Shown here: piece after piece, positions 19,518 to 29,355 of the stretch
How positions within the stretch are numbered: the stretch's first letter is position 1
Layout of the letters: each line of letters starts with the position of its first letter
Made by a program: the position numbers and the translations under genes
From: Patescibacteria group bacterium UBA7396
GTDB taxonomy: Bacteria > Patescibacteriota > Gracilibacteria > BD1-5 > UBA6164
Length of the DNA: 37,653 nt
Assembly (NCBI GenBank): GCA_002470645.1
Contig: DKNE01000016.1
Span: forward strand, 1-37,653
Reading direction: 5' to 3'
Notes under the pieces: model-generated
What the model was told of the DNA's origin: nothing
Databases searched by the model: none
The model's input: the letters and a program-made list of their open reading frames with translations, nothing else

Positions 19518-19521
19518 AGTT

Positions 19522-19563
19522 ATTATATTCTTTTTTAAAATTAAGTCAACTAAATTAGTTTAC
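19522..19563 (-). promoter_or_regulatory. Promoter and operator of the XRE-methyltransferase operon
   Basis: On the minus strand TTGACT (19544-19549), a 16-bp spacer and a perfect TATAAT (19522-19527). The expected start of transcription is at or within two bases of the ATG (19517), giving a leaderless mRNA. A palindrome AACTAAATTAGTT (19548-19560; 19 positions with outer GT/AC, 19545-19563) overlaps the -35 box, as expected for a repressor operator. Confidence 0.75.
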
Positions 19564-19567
19564 TTTT

Positions 19568-20161
19568 TTATAATCAAAGTTTTTTAAGTAAATCTGTAAA
19601 AGCAATATATTCAATATCTCTTGATTTATAAAAATTTAAAATATCATCTGCTTCTTGAGTCCTTCATCAAGATTTATTTACTAAATCTCAACAAGCAAAA
19701 CCATTTTTTGCTTCCCATTCTTGATATCAAACTAATACTATTTTTAGAGGTTTTCAATATAATTTAGGTATTTCAGAATATTTTAAAGGAGTTCAAAGTA
19801 TTTTTTCTCAAGCTGTTCATGGAGTTGTCCAGTTTCTTCATTTCACTTCCCATACTGCTTCATCACTTTCAAGATCTGGGTCATATCATTTATCCCTTAC
19901 TGAACTTTTGAATTTTCTAGAATTTTTTACATTTTTATATCATAAAGCTATCAAAGCTTCTCTCACTGCTTCTTGGCAAAGTAAAGTAGTCCATTGTTTA
20001 TTTTCTTCATCTTGTATTAATTTATTTCACCAATCTTTCTCTATTAAAGCATATGGTTTTAATTTTTCTCAAGAAGAACAATTAGCCAAAGTTAATTCTG
20101 TTATTCAAATTTGACACCATTTTATAAATTCTGGATTTTTTAGTAGTTTGTAGGTTTGCAT
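19568..20161 (-). CDS. Probable type II restriction endonuclease (PD-(D/E)XK)
   Basis: 197 residues. The catalytic core is seen as DKGYDPDLESD followed by AVWEVKGRNW, i.e. the PD...ExK pattern of this nuclease superfamily, near residues 88-108. It lies next to two methyltransferases and a small regulator, which supports a restriction role. The recognition site cannot be read from the sequence. It starts two bases after the AIPR gene ends (20164), so it is translated from the same mRNA. The TGA-coded GL end (KKLGL) is followed by TAA. Confidence 0.8.
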
Positions 20162-20163
20162 AA

Positions 20164-21855
20164 TTATTTTTCTATAGTTTTTTTAAATAAATTATTTTTA
20201 AAGAAATTATTATGAGTATATGAATCTCACAACTCTTTCTTTTTTTGATCCACAACTATCTTTATTGATTCAATAGATTCATTGTAAAATTTATCAAAAA
20301 TTTCATTAACTCAGTTAATAATATCGTCTTGTTCTTTAAGGTCTATTATTGAATAATTAATTTCTTCAATTTTTCTATATAAATAGTATAATATAGTAAA
20401 AGTAGCATATTTTATAAAACTATACTCTATCTTTTTTCACTCTAATAATCCTTTTTTAAATTCATTTTTTTTATCTTCTATCTTTTTAAACAATAAAAAT
20501 GGAAATAATAATTCAGATCAAGTTTTATTTCAATCAAATATTTTATTATATTCATCTCAAAATATAATACTTTTTTTATTAGACGCATCTCATGGGTTTT
20601 TCAAATAAAATGAAAGTAGTATTTGTCATAAAAGCTCTGAATCTATTTTTTTATTTTTATCCTTATTAATAAATAAATTTTTCTTATTCTCATAAAAATA
20701 TCAATATCAAGAAAAGCATTTAGAATATTTTTTTTGTATTTCATCGTTAGATCTAATATCTCTTAATTTAACTGGGTTTTGAGAATTTGTATATTCAGCA
20801 ATTTTTTGAGATATTTCAAAAGCCCTATCTCATTTTGTTTGATAAATTCTAACAAGTAGTAAAACTTTTCATGATAATTTTTCAGGCTCCTTTTTAAATA
20901 GTTCAAATAATGTTTTTACTGTCTGCTGTCAATTAACTATTTGAAAATTTTTCATTTCAATAAAAGGTGAACGTATTCACTTATTATAAGAAAAACTAGA
21001 ACAAGTAATAGTTATTCAATTATTAAAATAAAAAAATTTATAATTATTTTCTATATCTATAGCCGTTTCTTTAATTTTTTCATTAATCGATTTCTTTTTT
21101 GTGCTTCATAAGTAAACTCTTACATTATCATAAAAGGCATCTTCATTAATATTTCAATCTCTAGCTTCAATCAACTTAATAAGATCTGAAATATCAACTT
21201 GACATATAACTCATCAAATTTCTCAATCCTCTGTTGAAAAATAATTATTATCAATTACTCTTAAACTTCAATTTAATTCTGGTCTTCAACTGGAATATGA
21301 TATAAAGTCTTTTATAGTATGATACTCAAACTCAATTCAGTTAAAATCAGTTAAAAGAGTATCTTCAAAATTTTTTTTCTCAGAATTTACTAATCAATTA
21401 TTTAAATTTGAACAAAAATGGATAATTATTTTTCATAAATTTCATTCTTTAGTTATTTCAATAATATCTTTAATTTTATCAAGTAGTAAATTATTAGCAT
21501 TTCACAAATCGTCTTTTCAATGCTTAAATACCTGAGTAATAAAAGTTGTCATCTTATGAGTCTCATTTGATTCAAAGTGATTATTAATTTTATCAAAATT
21601 ATCAGTATATTTAAATTGAAATAAATGTATATTATATTTATTTTCATTATCTTCATCTTCTTCTATATAAATAGCATCTATTCATCTATCTCATCCTCAA
21701 TCAGTAATAGAATCTAAAACTTCGTTTTCATTTAATTTAATAATTTGTTGTACTCAATAAAATACAAATGCTTTAGATAGCTGTTCAAATCAATATTCTT
21801 CTTGAACTTTTCTTATATTCCTTTGTAAATTTGAAAAATCAATTAAAGTTGACAT
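20164..21855 (-). CDS. AIPR-family (abortive infection phage resistance) protein
   Basis: 563 residues. The family pattern is a long protein with a central FYFNNGITITCSS followed by FQIVNGQQTVKTLFEL, found in the AIPR domain (PF10592). The N-terminal part contains DRGIDAIYIEEDE and LFQFKYTDN, which looks like a nuclease core (D...QxK) of the restriction type. Its exact biochemical activity is not known to me. It sits between the D12 methylase (22 bases upstream) and the restriction enzyme (2 bases downstream), so it is a part of this defence operon. Confidence 0.85.
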
Positions 21856-21877
21856 AGTATAAAAATTAAAAACTAAA

Positions 21878-22840
21878 CTAATAATTCATCACCACAATTT
21901 CCTCAACTTTACCTCTCCTACTTCCTTTACTATTCACATTTCTTCTCGCTTTCACTATTTCAAATCTAAATCATGCATAAATCTCTCTGATAAAAGGTGT
22001 ATTATGATTACTCATCATAAATTTGACTCACATTTTATTCAGTTCTATACAAACATTTCTTAACTTTATTTGCATATCCCTTCAAAATCAACTTTCATTA
22101 TAACTGGTAAAATTTGCAGTTTCACTCAAAGTATCGTATGGAGGATCAAAATAAACAAAATCTCAAGATTTCGCATTTTTTAAAACTTCACTAAAACTTT
22201 GTAATTTTACAATTGCTTTTGTTTGCTTTAATAATTCTGAAGTATTCAAAATATTTTCTTCCTGAACAAAATCAGGATTTTTATATGCCCCCATTGGTAC
22301 ATTAAACTGACCTTTAGAATTTACTCTATAAAGTCCGTTAAAACAAGTACGATTAAGATATATAAATCTTCAAGCTCTATCAACATCACTAAATCTATCT
22401 TGCCAATTTTCACTTCTATCCCAAGCTCTTATTTCTGTATAAAATTCTTTAGAATATTCACAAGTTTTTAGAAACTTTATAAGTTTTTTTGGTTTATTTT
22501 TGATAACTTGATAGGTATTTATAAGTTCTGCATTGATATCACTGAGAAAACTTTGTTTTTTCTGAATATTAAAAAACACAGCCCCCCCTCATAAAAAAGG
22601 TTCATGATAATTATTAAATTCAATCGGGAAAAGTTTCTGTAATTGTGGTAATATTTGTCTTTTCCCTCAAACCCATTTTACAAAAGGTTTTGCTTCTATC
22701 ATAGATTTATTCGTATCAAAAAAATATTTTGCTTCGTCAAAAGTAGCAAAATTCATGTGTTCCCACCAAGATTTTACGATATTAAAATCATACCCGTACA
22801 ATATAGAAAAAGAAGAATATTTATATAACGCAAAGTCCAT
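21878..22840 (-). CDS. D12-class N6-adenine DNA methyltransferase
   Basis: 320 residues, a Dam/DpnM-like enzyme. FVKWVGGKRQ near residue 53 with EPFLGGGAVFF is the cofactor region; FVYFDPPYDTL near residue 230 is catalytic motif IV. The family's FNGLYRVNSKGQFNVPMG segment is present. The N-terminal 50 residues (MDFALYKYSSFSI...) are an extra not found in short Dam proteins; the start could also be the later ATG in this stretch. It heads the AIPR and nuclease operon and presumably protects the host site. Confidence 0.9.
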
Positions 22841-22855
22841 ATTTTTAATTTATCA

Positions 22856-22861
22856 ATTATA
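22856..22861 (-). promoter_or_regulatory. Candidate -10 box of the defence operon
   Basis: A perfect TATAAT on the minus strand, 15 bases before the D12 methylase ATG; no clear -35 box. The leader would be only about nine bases. Confidence 0.4.
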
Positions 22862-22973
22862 TTTTTAAAGAAGTACCCTTCTATTTTCTTATGTGTTGTG
22901 AATAATACAAAAAAACGAAAATTAATCAATACATTTTACACACATCCATATTATACACAAATATACAAAAGTC

Positions 22974-23007
22974 AAAATAAAAAGAAGGTTTATCCTCCTT
23001 TTATTTT
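22974..23007 (-). terminator. Terminator overlapping the end of the 155-residue gene
   Basis: AAAATAAAAAGAAGG pairs with CCTCCTTTTATTTT (one bulge) with U-rich trailing sequence on the minus strand. Confidence 0.6.
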
Positions 23008-23457
23008 CTCATTTCTCAATAATATTGCTAGAACTGATTGTCTATGTTTATATAATACCTCTCATAAAGCATTGAGCAGAAACTCTTCATCAAAACTATC
23101 ACCATATAACTCTTCTACATAATCCAATGTATCTTTTACGGCATCTACGTCATTTAACATTTTTTTATTCATAAACTCGACCTCCTTAAAAAAATCTCTT
23201 CCAAATACTTCTTGTTTTGTAATAGATAAATAATCCTGAACTCACAAATTTATGATGGTTTCAATAATAGCTTCTACCTTTTCCCTAAAAGTCAATCACT
23301 CCTCTTGAAACATAGTGTTATCAGCTACTTTTTGTTGAAATAAAACAACATTATCTCCATAAACTCCTTGATCAATATCAATGATAGTTTGTCCATCATT
23401 ACTTAGTTGTTCTGTTCAATGATGTGGAAATCTTCATATTCAAATTATGTTTCCCAT
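22990..23457 (-). CDS. Unknown protein upstream of the defence operon
   Basis: 155 residues, not recognised. The N-terminus (MGNIIGIGRFPHHGTEQLS) is followed by acidic helical segments (EKVEAIIETIINLGV, DTLDYVEELYGDSFDEEFLL). No membrane segment or signal peptide. The codon use (TGA for several glycines) matches the rest of the genome. It is separated from the methylase by about 150 bases and its own terminator, so it may not be part of the defence operon. It is divergent from the nucleotidyltransferase gene. Confidence 0.7.
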
Positions 23458-23524
23458 GAGAAATATATAAAAAATAAGACTGAATTATAAAAATATTATT
23501 AAATTTGTCAAAGAGAAAATTCCT

Positions 23525-23552
23525 TTGATTTTTCCAGAAATAAAATTATAGT
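23525..23552 (+). promoter_or_regulatory. Candidate promoter of the nucleotidyltransferase gene
   Basis: TTGATT (23525-23530), a 16-bp spacer and TATAGT (23547-23552), about 30 bases before the ATG. Confidence 0.5.
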
Positions 23553-23581
23553 AAATAAAATATTTTTTAATCCATACTTTT

Positions 23582-24763
23582 ATGAAAGCCATAATACTTG
23601 CTGCTGGAGAAGGAACACGTCTGAGACCATTTTCAAACACCAAACCAAAACCGATGATAAAAATTTTTGGAAAGCCAATTCTCGAACACAATATCGAAAA
23701 AATCTACCAAAGTGTAGATGAAATTATTATCGTAGTAAAATATAAAAAAGAAGTAATTCAAAATTATTTTCAAGATAATTATAAAGGGACAAAAATCACC
23801 TACCAAGAACAAAATGAGCAAAAAGGTACCTGAGCTGCTATTAGAGAAATATCTCTTCCTAAAACAGATATTTTAGTACTCAATGGAGATTCTATTTTTG
23901 ATCAAAAAGATTTTGATAAAATTATTTCATTTTCATGATATGGTGCATTGGTACAAGCAGTATCTGACCCAAGTAAATATGGTATTTTTAAGCAAAACTC
24001 GTGAGGTCTGGCTTCTGAAATCATCGAAAAACCTGAAAATTTTGTCTGAGATTTAGCTAATCTTTGAGTGTATAAATTTAATGAAGAAATTATTGAAATA
24101 TCAAAAAATATTCCCCTTTCTAAAAGAGGAGAATACGAAATCACCGATAGTATTAACGCATTTATCAAAAAACACCCATTTCATCTCTTCCCTATCTGAG
24201 GAAATTTTATTGATGTTGGATATCCTTGGGATATATTAGAAGCAAATGCACACTTTTTAAATGCTTTCACAAAAACTTACGTTGCCTGAGAAATAGAAGA
24301 ATGAGTTACTATTAAAGGAAAAGTGATTTTAGAAGAATGAGCTATACTCAAAGCGGGAACCTATATTGAATGAAATGTATACGTCTGAAAAAATAGTTCT
24401 ATCGGACCAAACGCGTATCTGAGAGGTTCCACTGTTATTGGTGAAAATTGTCATATTTGAGCTTCTGTCGAGATAAAAAACTCTTCTCTTGGAGATCATA
24501 CCAATGTCGCACATCTCAGCTATATTTGAGACAGTATTATCGGAAATCATGTCAATATCTGAGGAGGAATGATTACTGCGAACCTCAGACACGATAAATG
24601 AGATATAAAAGTAATGGTGAAATGAGAACTCGTAAACTCTCATCGTCATAAATTATGAGTGATTATCGGAGATAATACAAAAACTTGAATAAAAACCATG
24701 ACCTATCCAGGAAGAATTATAGAAAATGATAGTTTCACTCTCCCAGGAGAAATAGTAAAATAA
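23582..24763 (+). CDS. GlmU-like sugar-1-phosphate nucleotidyltransferase with left-handed beta-helix
   Basis: 393 residues. The N-terminal domain has AIILAAGEGTRLRPFSNTKP (nucleotide binding) and LVLNGDSIF (metal site). From residue about 245 hexapeptide repeats build a left-handed beta-helix (GVTIKGKVILEEGAILKAG and later turns), as in bifunctional GlmU enzymes. GGGMITANLRHDK near residue 325 corresponds to the acetyl-acceptor region. It may make UDP-N-acetylglucosamine or activate another sugar for the cell envelope. The layout is closer to the archaeal-type (ST0452-like) enzymes than to E. coli GlmU. Acceptor specificity is inference. Confidence 0.85.
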
Positions 24764-24790
24764 AAGCATCTTTTAGGATGCTTTTTAAAA
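24761..24790 (+). terminator. Terminator after the nucleotidyltransferase gene
   Basis: AAAGCATC / GATGCTTT stem around TTTTAG, then T; it starts at the stop codon. Confidence 0.75.
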
Positions 24791-24794
24791 ACTT

Positions 24795-24844
24795 TTGACA
24801 AATAAAATAAACTGAATATTATTTGAGTAATCAAGTATTATTCA
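24795..24844 (+). promoter_or_regulatory. Promoter and MarR operator
   Basis: Perfect TTGACA (24795-24800), a 16-bp spacer and TATTAT (24817-24822). A 32-base inverted repeat (24813-24826 and 24831-24844, 12 of 14 positions matching around GTAA) covers the -10 box. It is placed for autoregulation by the MarR protein encoded 25 bases downstream. Confidence 0.75.
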
Positions 24845-24868
24845 ATTTATTTATTAACTTATATTATT

Positions 24869-25297
24869 ATGTGAAATAACAAACTCGATTTTATCCTTCA
24901 TATTTCAAAACTAAATATGATTCTAAGCAAATATTTTGACTCTTCCCTATGACTTCTCTGACTCAATGAGTTTATAGTCCTCTATCATTTGCATAATGCG
25001 CCTGAACAAACCCTTCGTAGAATAGATTTAGCAGAAAAGGTTGGACTTACAGCTTCAGGAATTACAAGACTCTTACTGCCTATGGAAAAAATAGGTTTGG
25101 TAGAGAAAAAAGTAAATCCAAATGATGCAAGAGTAAGCTTAGTGAGCATTGCATCTGGAGGAAAAAAACAATTAGATGATGCTCTTATTAGAATGCAAGA
25201 ACAACTCGATGATAAAATAACACAAAAACAAACAAAAGAATTAGAAAATACTACACAATTACTCAAAGAAATTGGTACACAATTTTTATGGAAATAA
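24869..25297 (+). CDS. MarR-family transcriptional regulator
   Basis: 142 residues, the usual MarR size. The winged helix is seen as TLRRIDLAEKVGLTASGITR and LLLPMEKIGLVEKKVNPND, with the wing (DARVSLVSI). The flanking helices (residues 1-45 and 110-142) form the dimer interface. TGA codons within the first 40 residues hide the N-terminus in the standard code, so the true start is ATG 24869. The inverted repeat in its promoter suggests it represses itself. The ligand is unknown. Confidence 0.9.
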
Positions 25298-25308
25298 TAC
25301 TTGATACA

Positions 25309-25338
25309 GAAAAAAGCATCTTACAAGATACTTTTTTT
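25309..25338 (+). terminator. Terminator after the MarR gene
   Basis: AAAAAG(C)ATCTT / AAGAT(A)CTTTTT with one mismatch and a T run. Confidence 0.7.
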
Positions 25339-25347
25339 ATTTTAAAA

Positions 25348-25460
25348 TGAAGCCATTAACGGGAATTAACGCCCTCCCAGGTCGGTCATCCGTTTTGAAA
25401 GCTCTTATTCATCGCTTTCAAATTTTTGCATTCGCAAAAAACCTCCATTCAATTCCTAAA
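25348..25460 (-). repeat. Partial copy of the tRNA-Thr 3' end with a structured G+C-rich segment
   Basis: Bases 25348-25367 match 19 of 20 bases of the tRNA 3' end at 25510-25529. Beyond base 25367 the match stops (AACGCCCTCCCAGG instead of the T arm). The following sequence is richer in G+C than its surroundings and contains two hairpins: TTTGAAAGC/GCTTTCAAA and TTTTTGC/GCAAAAA. It looks like a remnant of a recombination event at the tRNA gene, or an unidentified small RNA. No protein gene is supported here. Confidence 0.55.
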
Positions 25461-25468
25461 ATTTCATT

Positions 25469-25500
25469 AAAAAAAGTCTTCTCATAAGAAAACTTTTCTT
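25469..25500 (-). terminator. Terminator of the translation block and tRNA
   Basis: On the minus strand AAGTTTTCTT / AAGAAGACTT with a U run. It lies ten bases beyond the tRNA 3' end. Confidence 0.65.
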
Positions 25501-25509
25501 GTTCTTAAA

Positions 25510-25585
25510 TGGAGCCATTAACGGGAATTGAACCCGTGACCTCTCCCTTACCATGGGAACGCTCTACCAACTGAGCTATAATGGC
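25510..25585 (-). tRNA. tRNA-Thr (anticodon GGT)
   Basis: 76 bases with encoded CCA. Acceptor stem GCCATTA / TAATGGC, discriminator T. D arm GCTCAGTTGGTAGAGC, anticodon stem TTCCC / GGGAG (first pair T-G) around loop ATGGTAA, T arm ACGGG-TTCAATT-CCCGT. Anticodon GGT reads the Thr codons ACC and ACT. It is downstream of rpmA on the same strand. Confidence 0.95.
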
Positions 25586-25642
25586 AGTGAAAAAATTATA
25601 TAGAAACTCAAAAAAAATCAACTTTAAAGTTGATTTTTTTTA

Positions 25643-25915
25643 TTATTTTACTGAAACGTAAATATCTCTATAAACTCTTCCGTCATATCTTACTTTTCTT
25701 TTTTCAGTAAATGAAACAAGTCCATCTCTGTTAGCAAATAAAGTAAAATCTTTTCCTTGTGAAACACCTTCACTTGGCCAGAATTTATTTCCTTTTTGTC
25801 TTACTATAATATTTCCAGTTCTTGCTTCCAGTCCTCCAAAAATTTTCACTCAGAGTCTTTTGGCATTGGAATCACGACCATTATTGGTTGATCATTGAGC
25901 TTTCTTGTGAGCCAT
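25643..25915 (-). CDS. rpmA: 50S ribosomal protein L27
   Basis: 90 residues. The N-terminus AHKKAQGSTNNGRDSNAKRL is typical, without the cleavable leader of Firmicutes. IIVRQKGNKFWPSEGV and the C-terminal KRKVRYDGRVYRDIYV follow. L27 reaches into the peptidyl-transferase centre. Two glycines (in GSTN and RLGVK) are TGA. Its usual partner gene rplU (L21) is not next to it. Confidence 0.97.
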
Positions 25916-25949
25916 ATTTATTTCTTAAGAATTAAAATTTAAAGTTATA

Positions 25950-26387
25950 TTATTTTGATGCAAATCTAGCAAATGCTTTATTCGCTTCTGCCATTTTGTA
26001 TACTTCTAATTTCTTTTTAACAGCATTTCCTGTTTCATTAGCAGCATCAATAAGTTCAACAGATAAAGCTTTTGAGAAATTTACTCATTTTTTACTTCTT
26101 GCTGAATCTAAAATCCATCTAGCAGCCAAAAATAATTGTCTTTTTGATTTTACTTCTTGTGGTACTTGGTATATAGAACCTCATACTCTTTTTGGTCTCA
26201 CCTCAATTTTTGGCATTACATTTTCTAATGCTTTGAAAAATATTTCTTCTGGTTTTTTTTGACCTTTTGCTTTAATTTCTTCAAAAGTATCATTTAAAAG
26301 TTTAATAGCTAAACTTTTTTTCCCTTCTTTCATCACATAGTTAATAAATTTATCAACAAGTGGATCTTTTCCTAATATAATACTCAT
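25950..26387 (-). CDS. rpsG: 30S ribosomal protein S7
   Basis: 145 residues. DPLVDKFINYVMKEGKKSLA, the ENVMPKIEVRPKRVGG segment and RWILDSARSKKG are typical; it nucleates the 30S head. The N-terminus is shorter than in E. coli (MSIILGKDPLV). It follows rpsL as in most bacteria, but no elongation factor gene follows; rpmA does. Confidence 0.97.
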
Positions 26388-26462
26388 AATTTTTTATAAA
26401 TAATAAAGTAAGTTTTCACCTAAAAAACATTTAGATTACTCTTTATATAACATTTGAACTCA

Positions 26463-26515
26463 AGAATTTTAGATTTTTAGAAACAAACGAACTATTTCTA
26501 AAAACCTAAAATTCT
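26463..26515 (-). promoter_or_regulatory. Long hairpin between rpsL and rpsG
   Basis: A stem of 20 pairs with one mismatch (AGAATTTTAG and TTTTTAGAAA with their complements) around an 11-base loop. There is no U run after it on the minus strand, so it is not an obvious terminator. It may be an RNA-processing site or a ribosomal-protein binding structure controlling rpsG. Confidence 0.55.
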
Positions 26516-26528
26516 AAAAAATTCTTTT

Positions 26529-26951
26529 CTATTTTTTTGGTCTTTTAGCACCATATAGACTTCTTGCTTGTTTTCTATTTTTTACTCCTTCAGTATCAAG
26601 TACTCATCTCACGATGTGGTATCTTACTCATGGAAGATCTTTTACTCTTCATCCTCTAATAGCAACTACAGAGTGTTCTTGAAGATTATGTCCTTCTCAA
26701 CCGATATAAGCATTTACTTCATACCCATTTGTTAATCTAACTTTTGCTACTTTTCTAAGCGCTGAGTTAGGTTTTTTAGGAGTCATAGTAGTAACTTTTG
26801 TACAAACTCATCTTTTTTGAGGAGCTCATTTTGGTAACTCAGTTTGTTTGTTACCTTTAATAGAGTTTCTAATAACTTGTAAAGCAGGAGATTTAGATTT
26901 TCTTACCTTATCTTTTCTGCTTCTTTTTACTAATTGATTTATAGTAGTCAT
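26529..26951 (-). CDS. rpsL: 30S ribosomal protein S12
   Basis: 140 residues. KRGVCTKVTTMTPKKPNSAL then RKVAKVRL, and GEGHNLQEHSVV are the decoding-centre loops; one glycine of the latter is TGA. The lysine linked to streptomycin sensitivity (KKPNSAL) is the wild-type Lys. Confidence 0.97.
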
Positions 26952-27044
26952 TTTTAGTAATTTATTAATTTAAAACGACAAAATTTTATTAAAAAATAAA
27001 TATTTGTCAAATATATAATACCTTTCTTAAAAAGAGTAAAAAAA

Positions 27045-27437
27045 CTATCTTTTTGACCAAGATGGAGATTTTCTTGCTTTTTTCTTTCCTGGTTTCTTTC
27101 TTTCAACTTTTCTAGCATCTCTTGTTAATAATCAAGCTGCTTTCAAAATTTTTCTATTTGCTTCATCTTTTTCTGATAAAGCTCTTGCAAGAGAGTGTCT
27201 AATAGCTTGTACTTGAGCAGAAATTCATCCTCATTCCACTTTTACTTCAAAGTAAACTTTATCTTTTAAAGATGTAAGTTTAATTGGTAAAAATGCAACA
27301 TCAAATAAATCTTGTCTTGTAATATATACTGAAATTTCTTTCCCATTTATACTACAAGCCCCTGTACCTTCAAATAATCTTACTTGTGCTGAAGCTGTTT
27401 TTCTTCTTCCAATTGCATGAATATATTTATTAGCCAT
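27045..27437 (-). CDS. rpsI: 30S ribosomal protein S9
   Basis: 130 residues. ANKYIHAIGRRKTASAQVRL starts the protein. GGGISAQVQAIRHSLARAL is the conserved core, and the basic tail ends SPSWSKR, whose final Arg reaches the P-site tRNA. It follows rplM by 13 bases, the usual pair. Confidence 0.97.
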
Positions 27438-27450
27438 AATTTAAAAATAA

Positions 27451-27882
27451 TTATAAAGATATTGTTTCTGGTTGTTGAGCTTTAAAATTGTGTTCATTTC
27501 CAACTACAAGTTTTAATCTTGCTAACATTTTTTTTCTTAATTTATTTTTTGGAAGCATTCCTGATACAGCTTTATTAAGTGCTTCGCTTGGTTTTTTATC
27601 AAGTAATTTCCCAAGAGAAATTTCTTTAATTCCTCATAAAAATCCAGTATGTCTGTAATAAATTTTATCTTCAATTTTATTTCCAGTCACAGCTATTTTT
27701 TCTGAATTGATAACTACTACGTAGTCTCAATTATCTACATGAGGAGCATATGATACTTTATTTTTTCCTTTTAATATTGTAGCAATTTGAGTTGAAAGTC
27801 TCCCAAGAGTTTGACCTTCAGCATCAACTACATACCATTTTCTAGCATCATTTCCTAATTGTTTTGGCATTAATGTTTTCAT
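27451..27882 (-). CDS. rplM: 50S ribosomal protein L13
   Basis: 143 residues. KWYVVDAEGQTLGRLSTQIA, GDYVVVINSEKIAVTGNK and YYRHTGFLGGIKEISLG are typical. An internal ATG (MPKQ) at 27870 is possible; the upstream ATG is kept because of the MKTLMPK start seen in relatives. Confidence 0.96.
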
Positions 27883-27902
27883 AATATGCGGTTAAATAAT
27901 AA

Positions 27903-28265
27903 CTAAAGTAATTCAAGTAATACTAATTTAGCATTGTCTCAATCCCTATATTTTATAGGAGTAACTCTTGTAAATCAAGAAGTTCTATTTCATTTAAATT
28001 TTGGGGCTACATTTTTGAATAATTCTAAAGAAGATTCTTTAGTAAATAGATATTGCATTACATATCTGATTGCGTTCATCTCATCTTTTGTATTTACTAC
28101 ATTGATGATTTTATCTATCATTGGAGCTATAACAGCTGCTTTTTTAGGAGTAGTTTTTATAGCTTTATGTAAAAACAAATTCGTTAAAAGATTTCTTTCC
28201 ATAGCTTTCCTATGTTGGAATGTTTTTCAGTTAAACTTTAAGTTTTTCCTTACTCTATGTCTCAT
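27903..28265 (-). CDS. rplQ: 50S ribosomal protein L17
   Basis: 120 residues. MRHRVRKNLKFNGKTFQHRK is the usual start (normally KLGR-x3-HR). LFLHKAIKTTPKKA and RTSGFTRVTPIKYRDGDN follow. It is the last gene of the classical alpha operon, here followed by rplM and rpsI. Confidence 0.96.
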
Positions 28266-28332
28266 AATATAAAATTATAAATTATAAATGTTTTTTTGTT
28301 AAACAATTTTGAAAATATATTTAACATTTCTT

Positions 28333-29313
28333 TTAATCATCTCAAAGAAGTTTCAATCCTCTTTCTCAAAGAGCTTCTCTAATTTCTGTCATAGCTTTTT
28401 TTCAGAATCATTTGATTGATGAAAGTTTTGTTTCTGTACATTTTATGAGTTGCTCAATAGAAAGAATATTTCCATTGATTAAAGCATTGAGTGTTCTTGG
28501 AGAAAGTCACATAATTTCAATAGGAGTATATGTTTCTTTTTCAAGTTCTTCTTTAATTTCTTCTTTTTCTTTTTGAAGTAAATCTGCTACATTTGAAATG
28601 AAATGTCATTCTACTTGTAAAGATTCTTCATTAAATATTGAAAAATATGATGATAACATATTTGAAGAAAATTTTAGAGCATCAACTGGAGAAATAACAC
28701 CGTTAGTAGTAATTAACATCTCTAATGCATCTAAATTAGTAATATCTCCAAATCTTGTATCGTTTACTTCATATTTTACATTTATTACTGGTGAAAAGTT
28801 TGCATCAACAAGCAACACATTTACATCATCTTCTCTTTTTTTCAAATCTTCTATACTAAGATATCAAACTGATTTTTCTACTCTAATTTCAATTTCTAAA
28901 GATAATCCATCCTTATCAATTTCAGTTATATAGAGATCTTTATTTAATATTTCAATTCAAGCAGAAGCTTTTATATCAGAGGCAAGAACTTTTCCAGCTT
29001 TATTTTTTGATAATTTTATCCATTCAATATCTGGTGTTTTTTTATCAATAATCAAACCTTTTAAGTTCAACATTATATCTAATATACTATCTTTTACTCA
29101 TGGAAGAGTTGAATATTCATGGCTTACTCAAGTAACTTTAATTCCAGTTACTTTAGCACCAGGAATAGAAGATAAAAGTACTCTTCTTAAAGAGTTTCAT
29201 AAAGTTACTCAATATCATTTTGGTAATGGACCTAATGCAAATTTAGAAACATTTACTTCTAAATCTTGTTGAGAAATTTTTGGAACTCAAATTACATTGT
29301 GTATAATATGCAT
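28333..29313 (-). CDS. rpoA: RNA polymerase alpha subunit
   Basis: 326 residues. The N-terminal dimer domain has PLPKGYGVTLGNSLRRVLLS and VDANFSPVINVKYEVNDTR. The C-terminal domain starts near residue 250: LSPRTLNALINGNILSIEQL and the helix-hairpin-helix with KAMTEIREALGERGLKL. TGA codes for glycines in GYGV, LGNSL and the C-terminal domain. Placed after rpsD as in other bacteria. Confidence 0.97.
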
Positions 29314-29355
29314 TTTTAGTAAAATTATGAAATAACAAAAATAAAAACCAAAATA

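Noticed and set aside
22898..23122. A 74-codon plus-strand frame between the D12 methylase and the 155-residue gene
   Set aside because: Mostly antisense to the gene at 22990-23457, low-complexity Asn/Lys/Tyr, no start context or promoter.
25348..25460. A second complete tRNA gene
   Set aside because: Only 20 bases at the 3' end match; no D arm or anticodon arm can be folded from the adjoining sequence.
27934..28272. A 112-codon hydrophobic frame on the plus strand
   Set aside because: Antisense to rplQ (L17), whose conserved motifs are clear.
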